The position numbers and the translations under genes are program-made. Positions 34,633 through 44,264 of a stretch of DNA of 64,000 nucleotides are shown in pieces (within the stretch, counting starts at the first letter, position 1; every line of letters begins with the position of its first letter). The stretch covers positions 6,509,001 to 6,573,000 of the forward strand of contig NZ_CP108427.1 in the NCBI RefSeq assembly GCF_035982055.1, given 5' to 3'. Below the pieces are notes generated by a model. It was not told the DNA's origin, did not search any database, and was given only the letters and a program-made list of their open reading frames with translations. The stretch comes from Streptomyces sp. NBC_01288 (lineage in GTDB: Bacteria > Actinomycetota > Actinomycetes > Streptomycetales > Streptomycetaceae).

Positions 34633-35135
34633 CGGGATGCCTCCTCGGCCACGGATGCGAGCGACGTCGGCGGGGTGCCGGCCAGCACTGCGGAGGCGAG
34701 AGCGTTCGCCAGCTCCATGCCCTCGGGCTCAGGCTCCGCCGGGGCGGGCGGCCGGTCCCATGACGGGTCGTCGGGGTGCCACCAGTTCCGCTCGTGCGGG
34801 AGTTCGTCCGCGACGCTGGCTTCGGCCGCGGCCGGGTCGTCGGGGTAGATCAGCCGGACCCAGCCGTAGCCGCACTCGGTGCAGGCCATGCGCTGGTCGG
34901 CGGGGGTGACGACCTGCGCGGAGCCGCAGGGGCAGTCGGCCACCCACCGGTTGTGGTTGATGCGGGCGTAGATGCTCTGCCCGATCACGTACCCGTCCGG
35001 TGGGACGAGGCGGCGCTGCTGGCGCAGCTCGACCCAGCGGAACACCCGTTCGGCGGGGGCCACGAGATCCCAGGTCCCGGGCTGGTTGGACGGGGGAAGG
35101 TAGAACGTCTCCGCCCGGATGACGGCGATCGGCAT
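34629..35135 (-). CDS. Phage protein with zinc-ribbon motif
   Basis: 168 residues from ATG 35135. A zinc-ribbon-like C-P-C-G and C-T-E-C-G pair lies at about residues 67-90. The C-terminal half is Pro/Glu-rich. It is placed between the large tail protein and the receptor-binding protein and may be structural or regulatory. Function unknown. Confidence 0.6.
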   Translation of the reverse strand: MPIAVIRAETFYLPPSNQPGTWDLVAPAERVFRWVELRQQRRLVPPDGYVIGQSIYARINHNRWVADCPCGSAQVVTPADQRMACTECGYGWVRLIYPDDPAAAEASVADELPHERNWWHPDDPSWDRPPAPAEPEPEGMELANALASAVLAGTPPTSLASVAEEASR

Positions 35136-35143
35136 GCGGGCTC

Positions 35144-37597
35144 CTAGTAGGCGAGACGGGTCGTCGAGTCGAGGACGCTGTACGTGGTGTCGTCCAGCAC
35201 CCACACGGAATCGCCGTTGGTGGTGCTGGTGTGGAACTGGATCAAGTGGCTGCGCTCTTTGATCGTCTCGGTGTAGCCCTCAACCGTGACGCGCACCGAG
35301 GAGAACGGCGCCTGCGCGGGCATCGACGTGACGGAGAAGTAGGAGCTGATGTCGGCGGCGAGGATGGCCAGGTAGTTGGACATCGTGTAGGCCTCGATCG
35401 GCACCTCGCGCAGTTCCGGGCCCGGGTTGGCGTAGCGGGACACTCGCCAGTACGCGGCGTCCAGTACGGAGTTGTCCGAGGTCTTGAGGATGGACAGGGA
35501 GCCTGGGTCGTAGACGCCGAACGCCAGGATGCTCGCGGGCGCGGTCACCTTCTGTGTGGCGCCGCCGGGCCGGGACGCTTCCAGGCTGTTGATCAGTTTC
35601 TGGTCGTCGTCGGCCAGCCCGACGCTCTTGGTCTCCAGGTCGGCGTAGGCGATGGTGAAGCTCTCGCCGGCAGTCGACGGGTTGTAGCGCCAGTCGCGGG
35701 ACTGGAAGGTCATCAGGTATTGGTCGCGGGCCGCGAACAGCTTGGCCGACTCGGTGCTCTCCACTTCCCGCATCCGTGCCACCGCGCCGGTACCGCCTGG
35801 TCCTTGGGACGCGATCGGGTCGAAGGTGGATCCCTGGACGATGACGTCGACCAGGCCCACGTACGAGCAGAACCGGGCGATCCGGGTGTCCGCGCTCTCG
35901 CCTGCGTTCCCGGTCATCCCGGAGGCGTAGTGGGTGGCGAGGACGCTGCCGATCGAGGGGCGTGCGTACAGCGCGACGTGGGCGAGGGATCCGGACCACA
36001 GCCGCGTGCCGCGGTATCCGCCGATGTGCAGGAACCGCTGGTCGAATCCGTCCGTGACCGGGACGGACGCGTCGACGCCGACGCCGTCGACGGAGACGCT
36101 TCCGCTGAGGGTCTGGTCCCACTCGAAGTGATGCCAGCGGCCGTCGGCCAGGCCGCTCGTGCCATCGACCGTTGTCACGGTGAGGGTGCTGGATCCGGAG
36201 TCGGTCCATTCGATCTGCAGGGCGCCGCTGGCCGAGAGCGATACGACCTGTACGCACTGCAGGTCCGGTGAGTACAAGCCGAGGATTGCCCGGCCGGTGG
36301 TCGTGGTCTTGAACCAGCCTTCGACGGAGAACCGGTTGGCAGAGAGTGCCTGTTGGGTGGCCGCGCCCAGGTCGACCGTCAGATACAGCCCGGCGGTGGC
36401 GGTGGACGGGGTGAGCGTGGGGGTGCTGTCGCCGGTGGCGTCCGGCCCGGTGTCGGTGCCCATGGTGAGCGTGCCGCCGGTCGAGACCTGAGTGATGGCC
36501 ATCGACGACAGTCCGTTGCCGGACACGTCGCCGGCACTGGTTGAATCGTCCGGCTCAGTGAGCGGGTAGTACGCGTCGGGGAAGAAGTTGGCGATCTCCT
36601 CCGTCAACATCGACCGCAGGGTGGGCAGCCTGTTGAGCCGCTTGAACAGATCGGTGCACGTGACCGAGACGTGACTGCTCAGGCCTTCGAGGTCGACGGG
36701 GAACTCGTTGACCACGCCGTAGAAGCGGGGCCTGATCTCGGCGCCGACCAGCGCCCACTCGATAAACCCGGAGGTGCCGCCGGTGCGCGTGGTGGGGAAG
36801 TCCGCCGCCACGGTGTCGGTCGTGACCCAGGCCGGGGTGGCCAGGGTGCGGCGGGTCGTCCACACGTAGCCGTCACCGGACGTCTCCCAGTACACGGTGC
36901 CGGCCGACTCCCGCACCCGCACCCACGCGTGGTCGATCGCGCTGTACGTCAAGTTGGTCGGGGTGGCGTCCGAGAATCCGGTCTGCGTCATGGCGGCCAG
37001 GAAGCCGGTGCCTGCGTCGTACCGCCAGCCCAGCCGCGTCCCGGAGGTGGCCGAGTTGACCCACATGCTGGCCGCGCAGTTGGAGCTGCCGTTGAGCGCG
37101 GGCACGGCCGCGAGCTTCGCGGTGAGCTTGCTGCCCTGCAGCTTCCACTGCCTGCTGCTGGTGAAGCTCGTGTCGACGCCCGGGGCCATCATGATCCGCA
37201 GACGGGCCTCGCTGGTCTCGACACCGGCCCCGCCCGTGTTCGTCACCCAGAGGGTGGAGTTGACCCGGCCGTCGTCGAACGCGTCCCCCAGCATCGCGAG
37301 CGGGTAGGGCGCGGACCCGGTCAGCGTGGGCATGACCGACACGCTGATCCGGATCGGCGCGTTGCGCCGCACGTACGGCGAGTAGGGCGACGCCGAGTAG
37401 CCCGGGGTGAAGCGGCCGTCCTGGTTGTCCAGCCGCAGGCTGGCTGTGCCCGGCTGGGTATCCGACAGTTCGTCGGAGGCCCCCCTGGTGATGGTCACCC
37501 CCGTGACCGTGTCCACGTAGGTGCTGATGTCCGTCCACGTGATCGTGGCGGGGTACTGGATCAGTCCGCCCCAGCCCATCTCGGCGAACAGGGCCAC
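35144..37597 (-). CDS. Large minor tail protein with LamG-like domain
   Basis: 817 residues. The N-terminal 120 residues contain SDTQPGTASLRLDNQDGRFT and RRNAPIRISV, typical of distal tail or baseplate-hub proteins of actinophages. Two lectin-like beta regions follow: one at about 100-270 (FDDGRVNSTLWVT) and a LamG/ConA fold at about 390-550 (RFSVEGWFKTTTTGRAIL, WHHFEWDQTL). The C-terminal 250 residues (MREVESTESAKLFAARDQY) resemble tail-associated proteins. It may join the roles of several tail-tip proteins. Confidence 0.8.
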   Translation of the reverse strand: MALFAEMGWGGLIQYPATITWTDISTYVDTVTGVTITRGASDELSDTQPGTASLRLDNQDGRFTPGYSASPYSPYVRRNAPIRISVSVMPTLTGSAPYPLAMLGDAFDDGRVNSTLWVTNTGGAGVETSEARLRIMMAPGVDTSFTSSRQWKLQGSKLTAKLAAVPALNGSSNCAASMWVNSATSGTRLGWRYDAGTGFLAAMTQTGFSDATPTNLTYSAIDHAWVRVRESAGTVYWETSGDGYVWTTRRTLATPAWVTTDTVAADFPTTRTGGTSGFIEWALVGAEIRPRFYGVVNEFPVDLEGLSSHVSVTCTDLFKRLNRLPTLRSMLTEEIANFFPDAYYPLTEPDDSTSAGDVSGNGLSSMAITQVSTGGTLTMGTDTGPDATGDSTPTLTPSTATAGLYLTVDLGAATQQALSANRFSVEGWFKTTTTGRAILGLYSPDLQCVQVVSLSASGALQIEWTDSGSSTLTVTTVDGTSGLADGRWHHFEWDQTLSGSVSVDGVGVDASVPVTDGFDQRFLHIGGYRGTRLWSGSLAHVALYARPSIGSVLATHYASGMTGNAGESADTRIARFCSYVGLVDVIVQGSTFDPIASQGPGGTGAVARMREVESTESAKLFAARDQYLMTFQSRDWRYNPSTAGESFTIAYADLETKSVGLADDDQKLINSLEASRPGGATQKVTAPASILAFGVYDPGSLSILKTSDNSVLDAAYWRVSRYANPGPELREVPIEAYTMSNYLAILAADISSYFSVTSMPAQAPFSSVRVTVEGYTETIKERSHLIQFHTSTTNGDSVWVLDDTTYSVLDSTTRLAY

Positions 37598-37601
37598 GCG
37601 A

Positions 37602-40600
37602 TCACCCCCCTACCTTCAGCGAGACGGTGGCGCCTTGAGCGCGGCCGAACTGCACCAGGACACGCTGGAGTTCACGGCCCACGGCGACCGGGTCCATGGC
37701 CTCGTGCACGTCGACCTGCACGTTGTAGACGACGCCGCCGCCCGCACCTGCGACGGCGGGGCGGCCGGCGACTGCGGGACGTCCCGTCATACGGCCGGCC
37801 ATCGTCTCCATGGCGCGGTCGACGTGCGGCAGGCCCGCGATGACACCGACGGCCACACCGCGGGCGGTGTTGATCCCGTGCGGGATCATCTTGGTCGCGG
37901 GCGATTTGATGCCGAGAGCCTTCTTCAGACTCTTCTGCATCGACTTGGCCAGCTTCTCCATGGCCTTCTCCAGGTCCCCCTCCTGGGAGAGGAGGCCTGT
38001 GAGGAAGCCTTTGCTGGCGTTCTTGCCGCTGTCGTACAGCCGGTCCGCGCCGACCTGGCCGAGCGTCGTCGTGGACTTGTCGAGCTGGGACTGGAGGGAG
38101 TTGATCGAGTTGAAGGTTCCCTTGTCCGCGCCGACGAGAGCGCTCGCGTAGGCGTAGCCCGCGTCGGGGCCCATGTCGAGGATCTGCCTCAACAGGCCTT
38201 TGCTCAGGCCCTTCTTGGCGAGGATGTCGATGTACTTCGTGAACTGCTTGACCTGAGCCAGCTTCGACGACAGGCCGGCCTTGATGCTCCCAGCGGAGAC
38301 CTGCTCTGGCTCCAGGCCCAGGTTGGACAGGCCTGCGCCCTCGCGCGCGTTCTTGGTGACGTCGGACGCGTAGGCCTTCGCCGCGGCGATCGTCGCGGCG
38401 ACCTTGTCCCGCTTGGCCGCCAGGGTCAGGAGCTTCTTGGTGTCCTGGTCCACCATCTTGACCAGGCCGGACTCCTTCTTCCCGGAGAAAGCCGTCTTGA
38501 TGTCCTTGACCAGGTCGGCCGACACGGACTTGATCTTGGCCTGGGTGCCAGTCAGGCCGATGATGAAGCCCTTGCCGGTGTCCGCCGCCAAGGCTTTCGT
38601 CTTCTTCGACGGCGAGCGGATCTCCAGCTCGTCCCTGATGCCGGCTTCCACTCCGGACGCCATCGTCCGGGCCGCGCTGTTGACGAGCGCGGTCGCCCCG
38701 GCCATACCTGCGGCCAGGCCGCGGCCGGCCTCCATCCCGGCATCCGCCGTACCGCCGGTACCGGTCAGCGAACCGAGCGACAGCTTGCCGGAGTTGAGAG
38801 CCTTCAGCAGCGGCAGGTACTGCCGGGTGCGGCGGGCGTTGACGACGAACTCGTTCTTCGATAGCCACGGCGCGAAGATCGAGTCGGACGTCTCCGTGCC
38901 GGGGCCGCCGACCAGGCCGCCGTCGCTGTACCCGCGGTGCCGGAACCCGGCCCCCGTGAACAGACCGCCGGTCGCGCCGACCATGCCGTGGACGGACTTG
39001 CCGCCCGAGACGCTGCCCGCCGTCGAGTACGTCGTACGCACGTTGTGGTAGACCCACGTCGTGGCGCTCTTCCCGTTCAGCCCCCGCAGCGCCGCCGCGA
39101 TGTTGGCGATCGCGGAGAGCGCGCCGCCCTTCGTGCTGACCGTCACGCTGCCGTTGGGCAGTCGCTTGACCTTCAGGCCGAACTGCTCCAGCACCTGTTC
39201 GCCCGACGCGCTGAGCGCTTTCAGCGTCACCGATTTCGTGCCCGGCGAGGCCTTCACGGCCGCGTTGAACGCGGTGAGGTCGTTCTGCGCGTCCTCCTTG
39301 TCCATCTTGAAGGTGGTGGTCTTGTTCGGGATCTTCAGGATCTGGTCGGCAAGCGCCGAGGCCTCGGCCTTCGTGAGGCCCATCGCTTCGGCGGATTTGA
39401 CCAGCGCCGCCCTGCCGCGCGTGTAGATCCCGTTGGCGGTCTCCCACGAGGAGCCCGACTCCCGAGCGCTCGCCGCCGCCGAGTCGGTCTTGTCCGCCAG
39501 GTCCTGCAGGGCGGTGGCGGCCGTGCGGGCTTTCTCTGAGCCCAGGTTGAGGACGCCGTTCGACATTGACAAGGCGCCGGCGTTGTCCCGCGCCGCCTTG
39601 CTCGCGGCGTCGATGGACGCCTCGAAGCCGATCATGCCGCCGAGGCCGGCCCTCTGCACGTCGTTGAGGGCCTGGATGCTCTGCCGCAACCCGTCCGCGC
39701 TCTGCTTCTGGGCGTTGAGCTTGGTCTGGACACTCTGGGCCTGCGCGCCGAAAAGGCCCATCGAGTCGGCCGCGAGGCCTTGCTCGAACGCCGAGTCGCC
39801 GAGCGCGTCGTTGTAGTCGTTGAGCTGCGACGTGAACTTGCTGGTGTCCCGGCCGCCCTTGCCGTACTCGGCGGTGAGCCGCTTGAGCGCGGCCGCCGCC
39901 AGGTCCGACTGGCCGTTCGACACGAGCCCGGCGAGCGCCTTGTCGATGGAGTCGATGTTGTCCTTGGCGTCCTTGACCGGGGTGGAGTCCCACCCGGTCC
40001 AGCCCACCAGGAACTGCTGCACCTTGTCCGTCGTGCTCGGGTCGGTGAGCGCGGCGACCTTGCTGTGCAGGCCGTCCAGATCGTTACCGAACGCGCGCGC
40101 CGCCTCGCCGGTCACCGCCCCGGTCGAGCCCAACTGACGCAGCGAGTTGGTGAGCTTGTCGACGTCCGGCGGCGCCTGCCGCGAGTTCTGCGACAACTGG
40201 GTCAAGAGAACGACCAGCAGCCCGAGAGCCGTACCCGCGACAGCGACCTTCGCGGTGGTGGACAGGGCCATGATCGCGGCACGCGCCGCGGCCAGACCGC
40301 CGGGCGTCGCCGCGGCGGCTGTGCGCATCGCAACGAGCTGCCCGCCGAACAGAGCCAGCGCGTTGCGGCCCGCGGCCATGCCGAGCGCCGCCGCCTTCGT
40401 CACCTTCAACGCGAGCGCGAGCTGCAGGAACGTCGCGATCATGCCCGGCGGTACGGCGCCGACGAGATGAGCCGCGACCTCGACCACCTGGAGCAGGCCG
40501 ACACCTACGCCGGTTGCCCCGTCGAGGACATGAATCAGCGCGCTCGCCACGCTCATCAAGACGCTCGCCACGGCCGGGCCCTGGGCGTGCGCCCAGTCCA

Positions 40601-41411
40601 TGAACTCCCGTGCCTTGCCCCCGACTTCGCCTGCGTTCCCTGTGCGGAGCAGGTGTACCAGCTCGTCGTTGACGTTGTGCAGGGTCTTCTGCGCGAACGA
40701 CGTGAATTTCGAGTTGAGACTGTCCAGGCCGGGCGAGGCCATCTCGCCGCCGACGATCGTCATGAACCGGTCGGTCTCGGCGCTCGTCGCCTTGACCAAG
40801 CCCTCGGTCTTGGGCAGCAGCGAGTTGAGGATCTCGATGCCCTTGGTGACCGCCGGCATCGTGTCGCCGGCCAGCGAGTCCGACCAGTCCTGGTATGTGT
40901 CCTTCAGGACGCCGAGTGCTGCCGCCGCCTCTCGCGTCTCCGGCGGGAGCTTACTGACCGAGGCCAGGTACTCGGTGTGGGCGGCGATCGCCTCCTGCGA
41001 CCTGGCACCGCTCTTCGCAACCGCGTCCTGGTACTTCTTCTCGGACTCGGCCGCGTCGGAGAGCGCGCCGATCTGCGGGATGATCGCGGCGGTCATTGCG
41101 AGCGTGGCTACGGCGACCGTGCCCGCCCCGGCCGCGATCGGTGCCAGCGAGGCGGCGGCGGGGATGGCGGCCGGGGCAAGGAGCTTGGTGACCTTGCCGA
41201 GTTCCTCAACGGCTTTGCCGCCAGCCTCGCTGTCCCGCTGCAGTCCGGCCAGTCTCCGGCTGGTGCTGTCCGTGAGACGCCGCATGGCCGCGTCGCCGTT
41301 GATGGACGCGGTGAGCATTCGGCGGCCGAGCCGGTCGCTCGCGTCGCCTGCCCGGTCCAGGATCCGGCTGAGGTGGTCGCGGCCGTCGAGGATGAAGGTC
41401 ATGGACGGCAT
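37602..41411 (-). CDS. Tail tape measure protein
   Basis: 1269 residues, the largest phage gene here. The N-terminus is helical with coiled coils (RRLTDSTSRRLAGLQRDSEAG). Hydrophobic stretches lie at about 75-115, 255-300 and 335-410. A Gly-rich segment near 810-860 (HGMVGATGGLFTGAGFRHRG, SDGGLVGGPGTE) followed by EFVVNARRTRQYLPLLKALN is a classic tape-measure hallmark. Its length sets tail length and predicts a tail of roughly 190 nm at 0.15 nm per residue. It starts 7 bases after the frameshifted chaperone stop. Confidence 0.93.
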   Translation of the reverse strand: MPSMTFILDGRDHLSRILDRAGDASDRLGRRMLTASINGDAAMRRLTDSTSRRLAGLQRDSEAGGKAVEELGKVTKLLAPAAIPAAASLAPIAAGAGTVAVATLAMTAAIIPQIGALSDAAESEKKYQDAVAKSGARSQEAIAAHTEYLASVSKLPPETREAAAALGVLKDTYQDWSDSLAGDTMPAVTKGIEILNSLLPKTEGLVKATSAETDRFMTIVGGEMASPGLDSLNSKFTSFAQKTLHNVNDELVHLLRTGNAGEVGGKAREFMDWAHAQGPAVASVLMSVASALIHVLDGATGVGVGLLQVVEVAAHLVGAVPPGMIATFLQLALALKVTKAAALGMAAGRNALALFGGQLVAMRTAAAATPGGLAAARAAIMALSTTAKVAVAGTALGLLVVLLTQLSQNSRQAPPDVDKLTNSLRQLGSTGAVTGEAARAFGNDLDGLHSKVAALTDPSTTDKVQQFLVGWTGWDSTPVKDAKDNIDSIDKALAGLVSNGQSDLAAAALKRLTAEYGKGGRDTSKFTSQLNDYNDALGDSAFEQGLAADSMGLFGAQAQSVQTKLNAQKQSADGLRQSIQALNDVQRAGLGGMIGFEASIDAASKAARDNAGALSMSNGVLNLGSEKARTAATALQDLADKTDSAAASARESGSSWETANGIYTRGRAALVKSAEAMGLTKAEASALADQILKIPNKTTTFKMDKEDAQNDLTAFNAAVKASPGTKSVTLKALSASGEQVLEQFGLKVKRLPNGSVTVSTKGGALSAIANIAAALRGLNGKSATTWVYHNVRTTYSTAGSVSGGKSVHGMVGATGGLFTGAGFRHRGYSDGGLVGGPGTETSDSIFAPWLSKNEFVVNARRTRQYLPLLKALNSGKLSLGSLTGTGGTADAGMEAGRGLAAGMAGATALVNSAARTMASGVEAGIRDELEIRSPSKKTKALAADTGKGFIIGLTGTQAKIKSVSADLVKDIKTAFSGKKESGLVKMVDQDTKKLLTLAAKRDKVAATIAAAKAYASDVTKNAREGAGLSNLGLEPEQVSAGSIKAGLSSKLAQVKQFTKYIDILAKKGLSKGLLRQILDMGPDAGYAYASALVGADKGTFNSINSLQSQLDKSTTTLGQVGADRLYDSGKNASKGFLTGLLSQEGDLEKAMEKLAKSMQKSLKKALGIKSPATKMIPHGINTARGVAVGVIAGLPHVDRAMETMAGRMTGRPAVAGRPAVAGAGGGVVYNVQVDVHEAMDPVAVGRELQRVLVQFGRAQGATVSLKVGG

Positions 41412-41417
41412 GGAGTG

Positions 41418-41651
41418 CTACCCCCCGGCTTGTGTCTGCTGCGCGGCCTGGTGCCGGTCGATCCAGCAGCACAGGTTGTAGAAGTCGCCGACGCTCAGGT
41501 CGTCGACCCCTTGCGGCGAGATGTGGAGGAGGTGCGCGAAGAGCCCGAGATAGCCGTCACGGGCTCGGACGATGTCGGGCTCGAGCTTGAGCCCTCCGTC
41601 GTCGGCTCCTGCTCGCTCTCGCTGTCCGGCTCGGGAGGCTCCGCTTTTGGG
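41418..41651 (-). other. Programmed -1 frameshift signal and extension of the tail assembly chaperone
   Basis: On the minus strand the chaperone frame contains C CCA AAA (41651 down to 41645), a canonical X XXY YYZ slippery heptamer. A -1 slip enters a frame with no stop until TAG at 41418-41420. It encodes GLKLEPDIVRARDGYLGLFA and HLLHISPQGVDDLSVGDFYN, which look like real protein, whereas the unshifted tail is Ser/Thr low complexity. This is the conserved G/G-T arrangement of siphovirus tail chaperones. Confidence 0.88.
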
Positions 41652-42055
41652 TCCGGCGCCTGCGCGGCCAGGACCGCGCGGGCGCGCTCAGGGTTGGCGG
41701 CCACCTCGTCCAGACGCCGGTCGATGATGGTCTGGATGGTCTCCCACTCCAGGTCCTCGTCGGCGTTCGCGACCGCGTTGGTGATCCACCGCTCGATCTC
41801 GTCGTCGTCCATGCGGGAGGTCATCTCCAGCACACCGGGGTCGAAGTCACCCCAGCGCAGGGACGGTTCCGAGCGCTTCCTGATGACCCAGACGACGCCC
41901 CGCATCGCCTCCAGGTCATCGCCTCCCAGCCCGGCGAGGATCTCCTGCCACTTCATGTCGACGGTGCGCTGCACGATCGACGCCTCCGACACCCTCAGAC
42001 TGCTGGCGTCGTACTGCTCCGGCTCGCCGCCCTTGGGCGTGTAGATGACGATCAA
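41495..42055 (-). CDS. Tail assembly chaperone (short, unshifted product)
   Basis: 186 residues. The conserved part is the first 140: MIVIYTPKGGEPEQYDASSL and KWQEILAGLGGDDLEAMRGV. The last 50 residues in this frame are S/T/P-rich and probably not functional. The main alternative product arises by -1 slippage at 41645-41651 and extends to 41418. Chaperones of this kind coat the tape measure during tail assembly, which fits the position immediately before it. Confidence 0.85.
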   Translation of the reverse strand: MIVIYTPKGGEPEQYDASSLRVSEASIVQRTVDMKWQEILAGLGGDDLEAMRGVVWVIRKRSEPSLRWGDFDPGVLEMTSRMDDDEIERWITNAVANADEDLEWETIQTIIDRRLDEVAANPERARAVLAAQAPDPKAEPPEPDSESEQEPTTEGSSSSPTSSEPVTAISGSSRTSSTSRRKGSTT

Positions 42056-42066
42056 CTTGGGTGCTC

Positions 42067-42582
42067 CTATTCCAGGCGCCGGCGCACGTCGTCGGCAACG
42101 CGCTGGACCTCGGTGGTTATGCGGTCGGTGTGTGCGCGCACGGTCTTGTCCCAGAAGCCGCGCTCGGCGGACTGCGTGGACCAGCGCTTCTTGTTGCCGA
42201 ACACCGGGTGGCGCAGCTTGCCGGTGTCGTTCATCTGGTTCACCACGCCGACCGGGATGTCCGGCGGGAGAAGCCCTTTGTCCAACCAGACCTTGGCGCC
42301 GGGGTTGCCTGTCGTCCGGACGCTGATCCGGATGGCCTGGGCGATGGCCTCGCGGAACGGGCGGGTCGTCGGAGATGGGCCGGAGCGCTTGCCGGCGCCC
42401 CGCCCGGTGGACTGAAGGGACTGACGTCGTACGGCGTCCTGCAGGTCCGTGCGCAGCGGCTCGGCCGCGCGGCGGATACGGCGGATGTAGCTCTGGCGGA
42501 TGTTCTCGTGACCGGCCCGGCGCAGCCGCGCCGCGAGCTCGAGCAGCTGGCCGGTGCCAGTGATCCGGATGTCGCGGACCAC
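42067..42582 (-). CDS. HK97 gp10-like tail completion/neck protein
   Basis: 171 residues, strongly basic. ITGTGQLLELAARLRRAGHE at the start and PVGVVNQMNDTGKLRHPVFG near residue 110 follow the HK97 gp10 pattern. It helps close or connect head and tail. It sits between the tail tube gene and the chaperone instead of before the tail terminator, where gp10-like genes usually lie. Confidence 0.75.
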   Translation of the reverse strand: MVRDIRITGTGQLLELAARLRRAGHENIRQSYIRRIRRAAEPLRTDLQDAVRRQSLQSTGRGAGKRSGPSPTTRPFREAIAQAIRISVRTTGNPGAKVWLDKGLLPPDIPVGVVNQMNDTGKLRHPVFGNKKRWSTQSAERGFWDKTVRAHTDRITTEVQRVADDVRRRLE

Positions 42583-42589
42583 CGCTGCC

Positions 42590-43576
42590 TCACAAGGTGA
42601 CGTCGGTCGACATGTATTCGATCTTGGGGAGGTTGGTGCCGTCGTACAGGCCAGTGAAGTTGAACGTCGGTTTCACGACACCGAAACCGTCGACGGCCGG
42701 CGGCCCTTCGTCCAGCTTGATCGCGGGCAGGGTGATCCGGAACGTCTCCGCATACGTGCTCGCGATGATCGGACCGATGAACTCCCACACCAGGCTGGTC
42801 GCGCCGTCGCTGGTGTGCAGGTCGTCCAGCGTGGTGGCGACGTAGTCCGACTCCAGGCTGCCGGTGATCTTGACCTGGTCGTTCTCGATCGGCTCCTTCT
42901 TCAGCGCCGACTGATTCGCGTAGAAGCGTTCGACGTCCTGTGGACGCTCGATCTTGCAGCTCACCTTGCGGATGCCGTCGAGCGCCGTCTCGGTGCCGAA
43001 CGATCCCGTCTTGAGGCCCATCTGACCGAAGTGGAAGGGCGACATCGCCGAGTAGCTGGCCACGGCGAGAGTCTGCGTCTCGTCGCAGTCCTTGCCGTCG
43101 ATCTCGAAACTGCCGGTCAGCATGCCGCCGACCTCACACGAGAACTCGCCCGACGTGATCTTGCAGCCGAGCATCGTCTTGTCCGTGACGGTCCCGCTGG
43201 TGAGAGGCACCCCCTTCTGGATGACCAAGGACTTGCCCGCGACACTGGCCAGGAGGTGGGTCTGCAAGTAAGCGGTCGATGCGGCCTGCTGCACGGGGGT
43301 GACCGAAGTACCCATCAGGGTCTGGAGGATGAGCCCCATATTTTTGTTGGCGATCTCCATCTCCAGGGTGCCCTGGACCTCCCTGCGCGTCAGCACGCGG
43401 CGGGAGGACAGAGGGAGCAGCCGGCCGGCCGCGATGCCGGCCGACTGAGCCGTCGTCTTCTTGAGGACCAGTGACTCCTTCGTGAACTCGATGAACTTGG
43501 TCGGAGCGGCGAACGTGCCGTAGCTTCCCTCGGCGATCATCCCGATCTGGGCGCCGAGACCCGATCCGATGGCCAT
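42590..43576 (-). CDS. Major tail (tube) protein
   Basis: 328 residues. GSGLGAQIGMIAEGSYGTFA opens the tube fold and TRREVQGTLEMEIANKNMG and SGEFSCEVGGMLTGSFEIDG follow the actinophage tail-tube pattern. The C-terminal part is an all-beta domain ending YDGTNLPKIEYMSTDVTL. Placement between connectors and tape measure supports this. It polymerises around the tape measure. Confidence 0.85.
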   Translation of the reverse strand: MAIGSGLGAQIGMIAEGSYGTFAAPTKFIEFTKESLVLKKTTAQSAGIAAGRLLPLSSRRVLTRREVQGTLEMEIANKNMGLILQTLMGTSVTPVQQAASTAYLQTHLLASVAGKSLVIQKGVPLTSGTVTDKTMLGCKITSGEFSCEVGGMLTGSFEIDGKDCDETQTLAVASYSAMSPFHFGQMGLKTGSFGTETALDGIRKVSCKIERPQDVERFYANQSALKKEPIENDQVKITGSLESDYVATTLDDLHTSDGATSLVWEFIGPIIASTYAETFRITLPAIKLDEGPPAVDGFGVVKPTFNFTGLYDGTNLPKIEYMSTDVTL

Positions 43577-43579
43577 GAC

Positions 43580-43783
43580 TCAGCTCTCCTTCTGCGGCGT
43601 CTTGGCCGCGGGCTTCTTCGAGGCTGCCGCCTTGGGCTCCTCGACCGGCTCCCAGTTCGAGGGCTGGCAGATGTAGCCCTCGTAGCGGTCGTCGGGGACT
43701 TCGACGACTTCGTCCGGCTCGACGGTCCGGCCCAGCTCGGGCACGGTCACCTGCTCGTGCCCCAGGTAGCGCACTCGCGACAT
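43580..43783 (-). CDS. Small phage protein between connectors and tail tube
   Basis: 67 residues from ATG 43783 (GAGGAGGAG upstream). VRYLGHEQVTVPELGRTVEP and DEVVEVPDDRYEGYICQPS suggest a small beta-barrel like those beside head-tail genes. It ends in an Ala/Lys/Pro tail. A longer in-frame ATG at 43810 has no ribosome site. Confidence 0.6.
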   Translation of the reverse strand: MSRVRYLGHEQVTVPELGRTVEPDEVVEVPDDRYEGYICQPSNWEPVEEPKAAASKKPAAKTPQKES

Positions 43784-43796
43784 GGGTTGCTCCTCC

Positions 43797-44264
43797 TCAG
43801 ATCCGGGCATGGCAGGTCACCGTGAAGCCCAGGGCGGCCCGTGCGCCCTGATCGGTGTGGGACTGGCGCAGTACGCCGGCCGAGAGTTCCGCCCACAGCA
43901 CCGACCCGTTGAGGGTCGGCGCCTCGGGATGCAGGTCCGTGGCGCGGAGGCGTTGCTCGATCTCGGCGAGCAACTCGAACACCCGGGCCCGTACGGCGGG
44001 GAAGTCGGTGTCGCCGCTCCAGCAGTCGATCCAGCCGCTGATCCCGAAGGTCTCGTCCTTGGTCCGGGCGCCGGCCGAATTGAAGCTCTGCTGCAACTCG
44101 GCGGCCTGGTCGCCGTCGGGCACCCAGCCGACGGCGATGAAGTCCTGCGTCTGGACGTCGTTGACGGGTGGCCCGTCGATGACGTCGACGTTGTCGATGG
44201 CAGGCTCCCGCAGGATGACCAGGAGCTGAGTGATCGCGCCGGGCAGTGCTGAAGTCGCGGGCAT
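43797..44264 (-). CDS. Tail terminator protein
   Basis: 155 residues. LREPAIDNVDVIDGPPVN, FIAVGWVPDGDQAAELQQ, then WSGDTDFPAVRARVFELLAE and the beta-rich end ARAALGFTVTCHARI fit the siphovirus tail terminator pattern (a ring capping the tail tube). Its start overlaps the stop of the connector gene by one base. Confidence 0.72.
   Translation of the reverse strand: MPATSALPGAITQLLVILREPAIDNVDVIDGPPVNDVQTQDFIAVGWVPDGDQAAELQQSFNSAGARTKDETFGISGWIDCWSGDTDFPAVRARVFELLAEIEQRLRATDLHPEAPTLNGSVLWAELSAGVLRQSHTDQGARAALGFTVTCHARI

Noticed and set aside
37672..39993. 773-codon frame overlapping the tape measure on the same strand
   Set aside because: The tape measure frame shows the family hallmarks; this frame is Arg-rich without a start signal.
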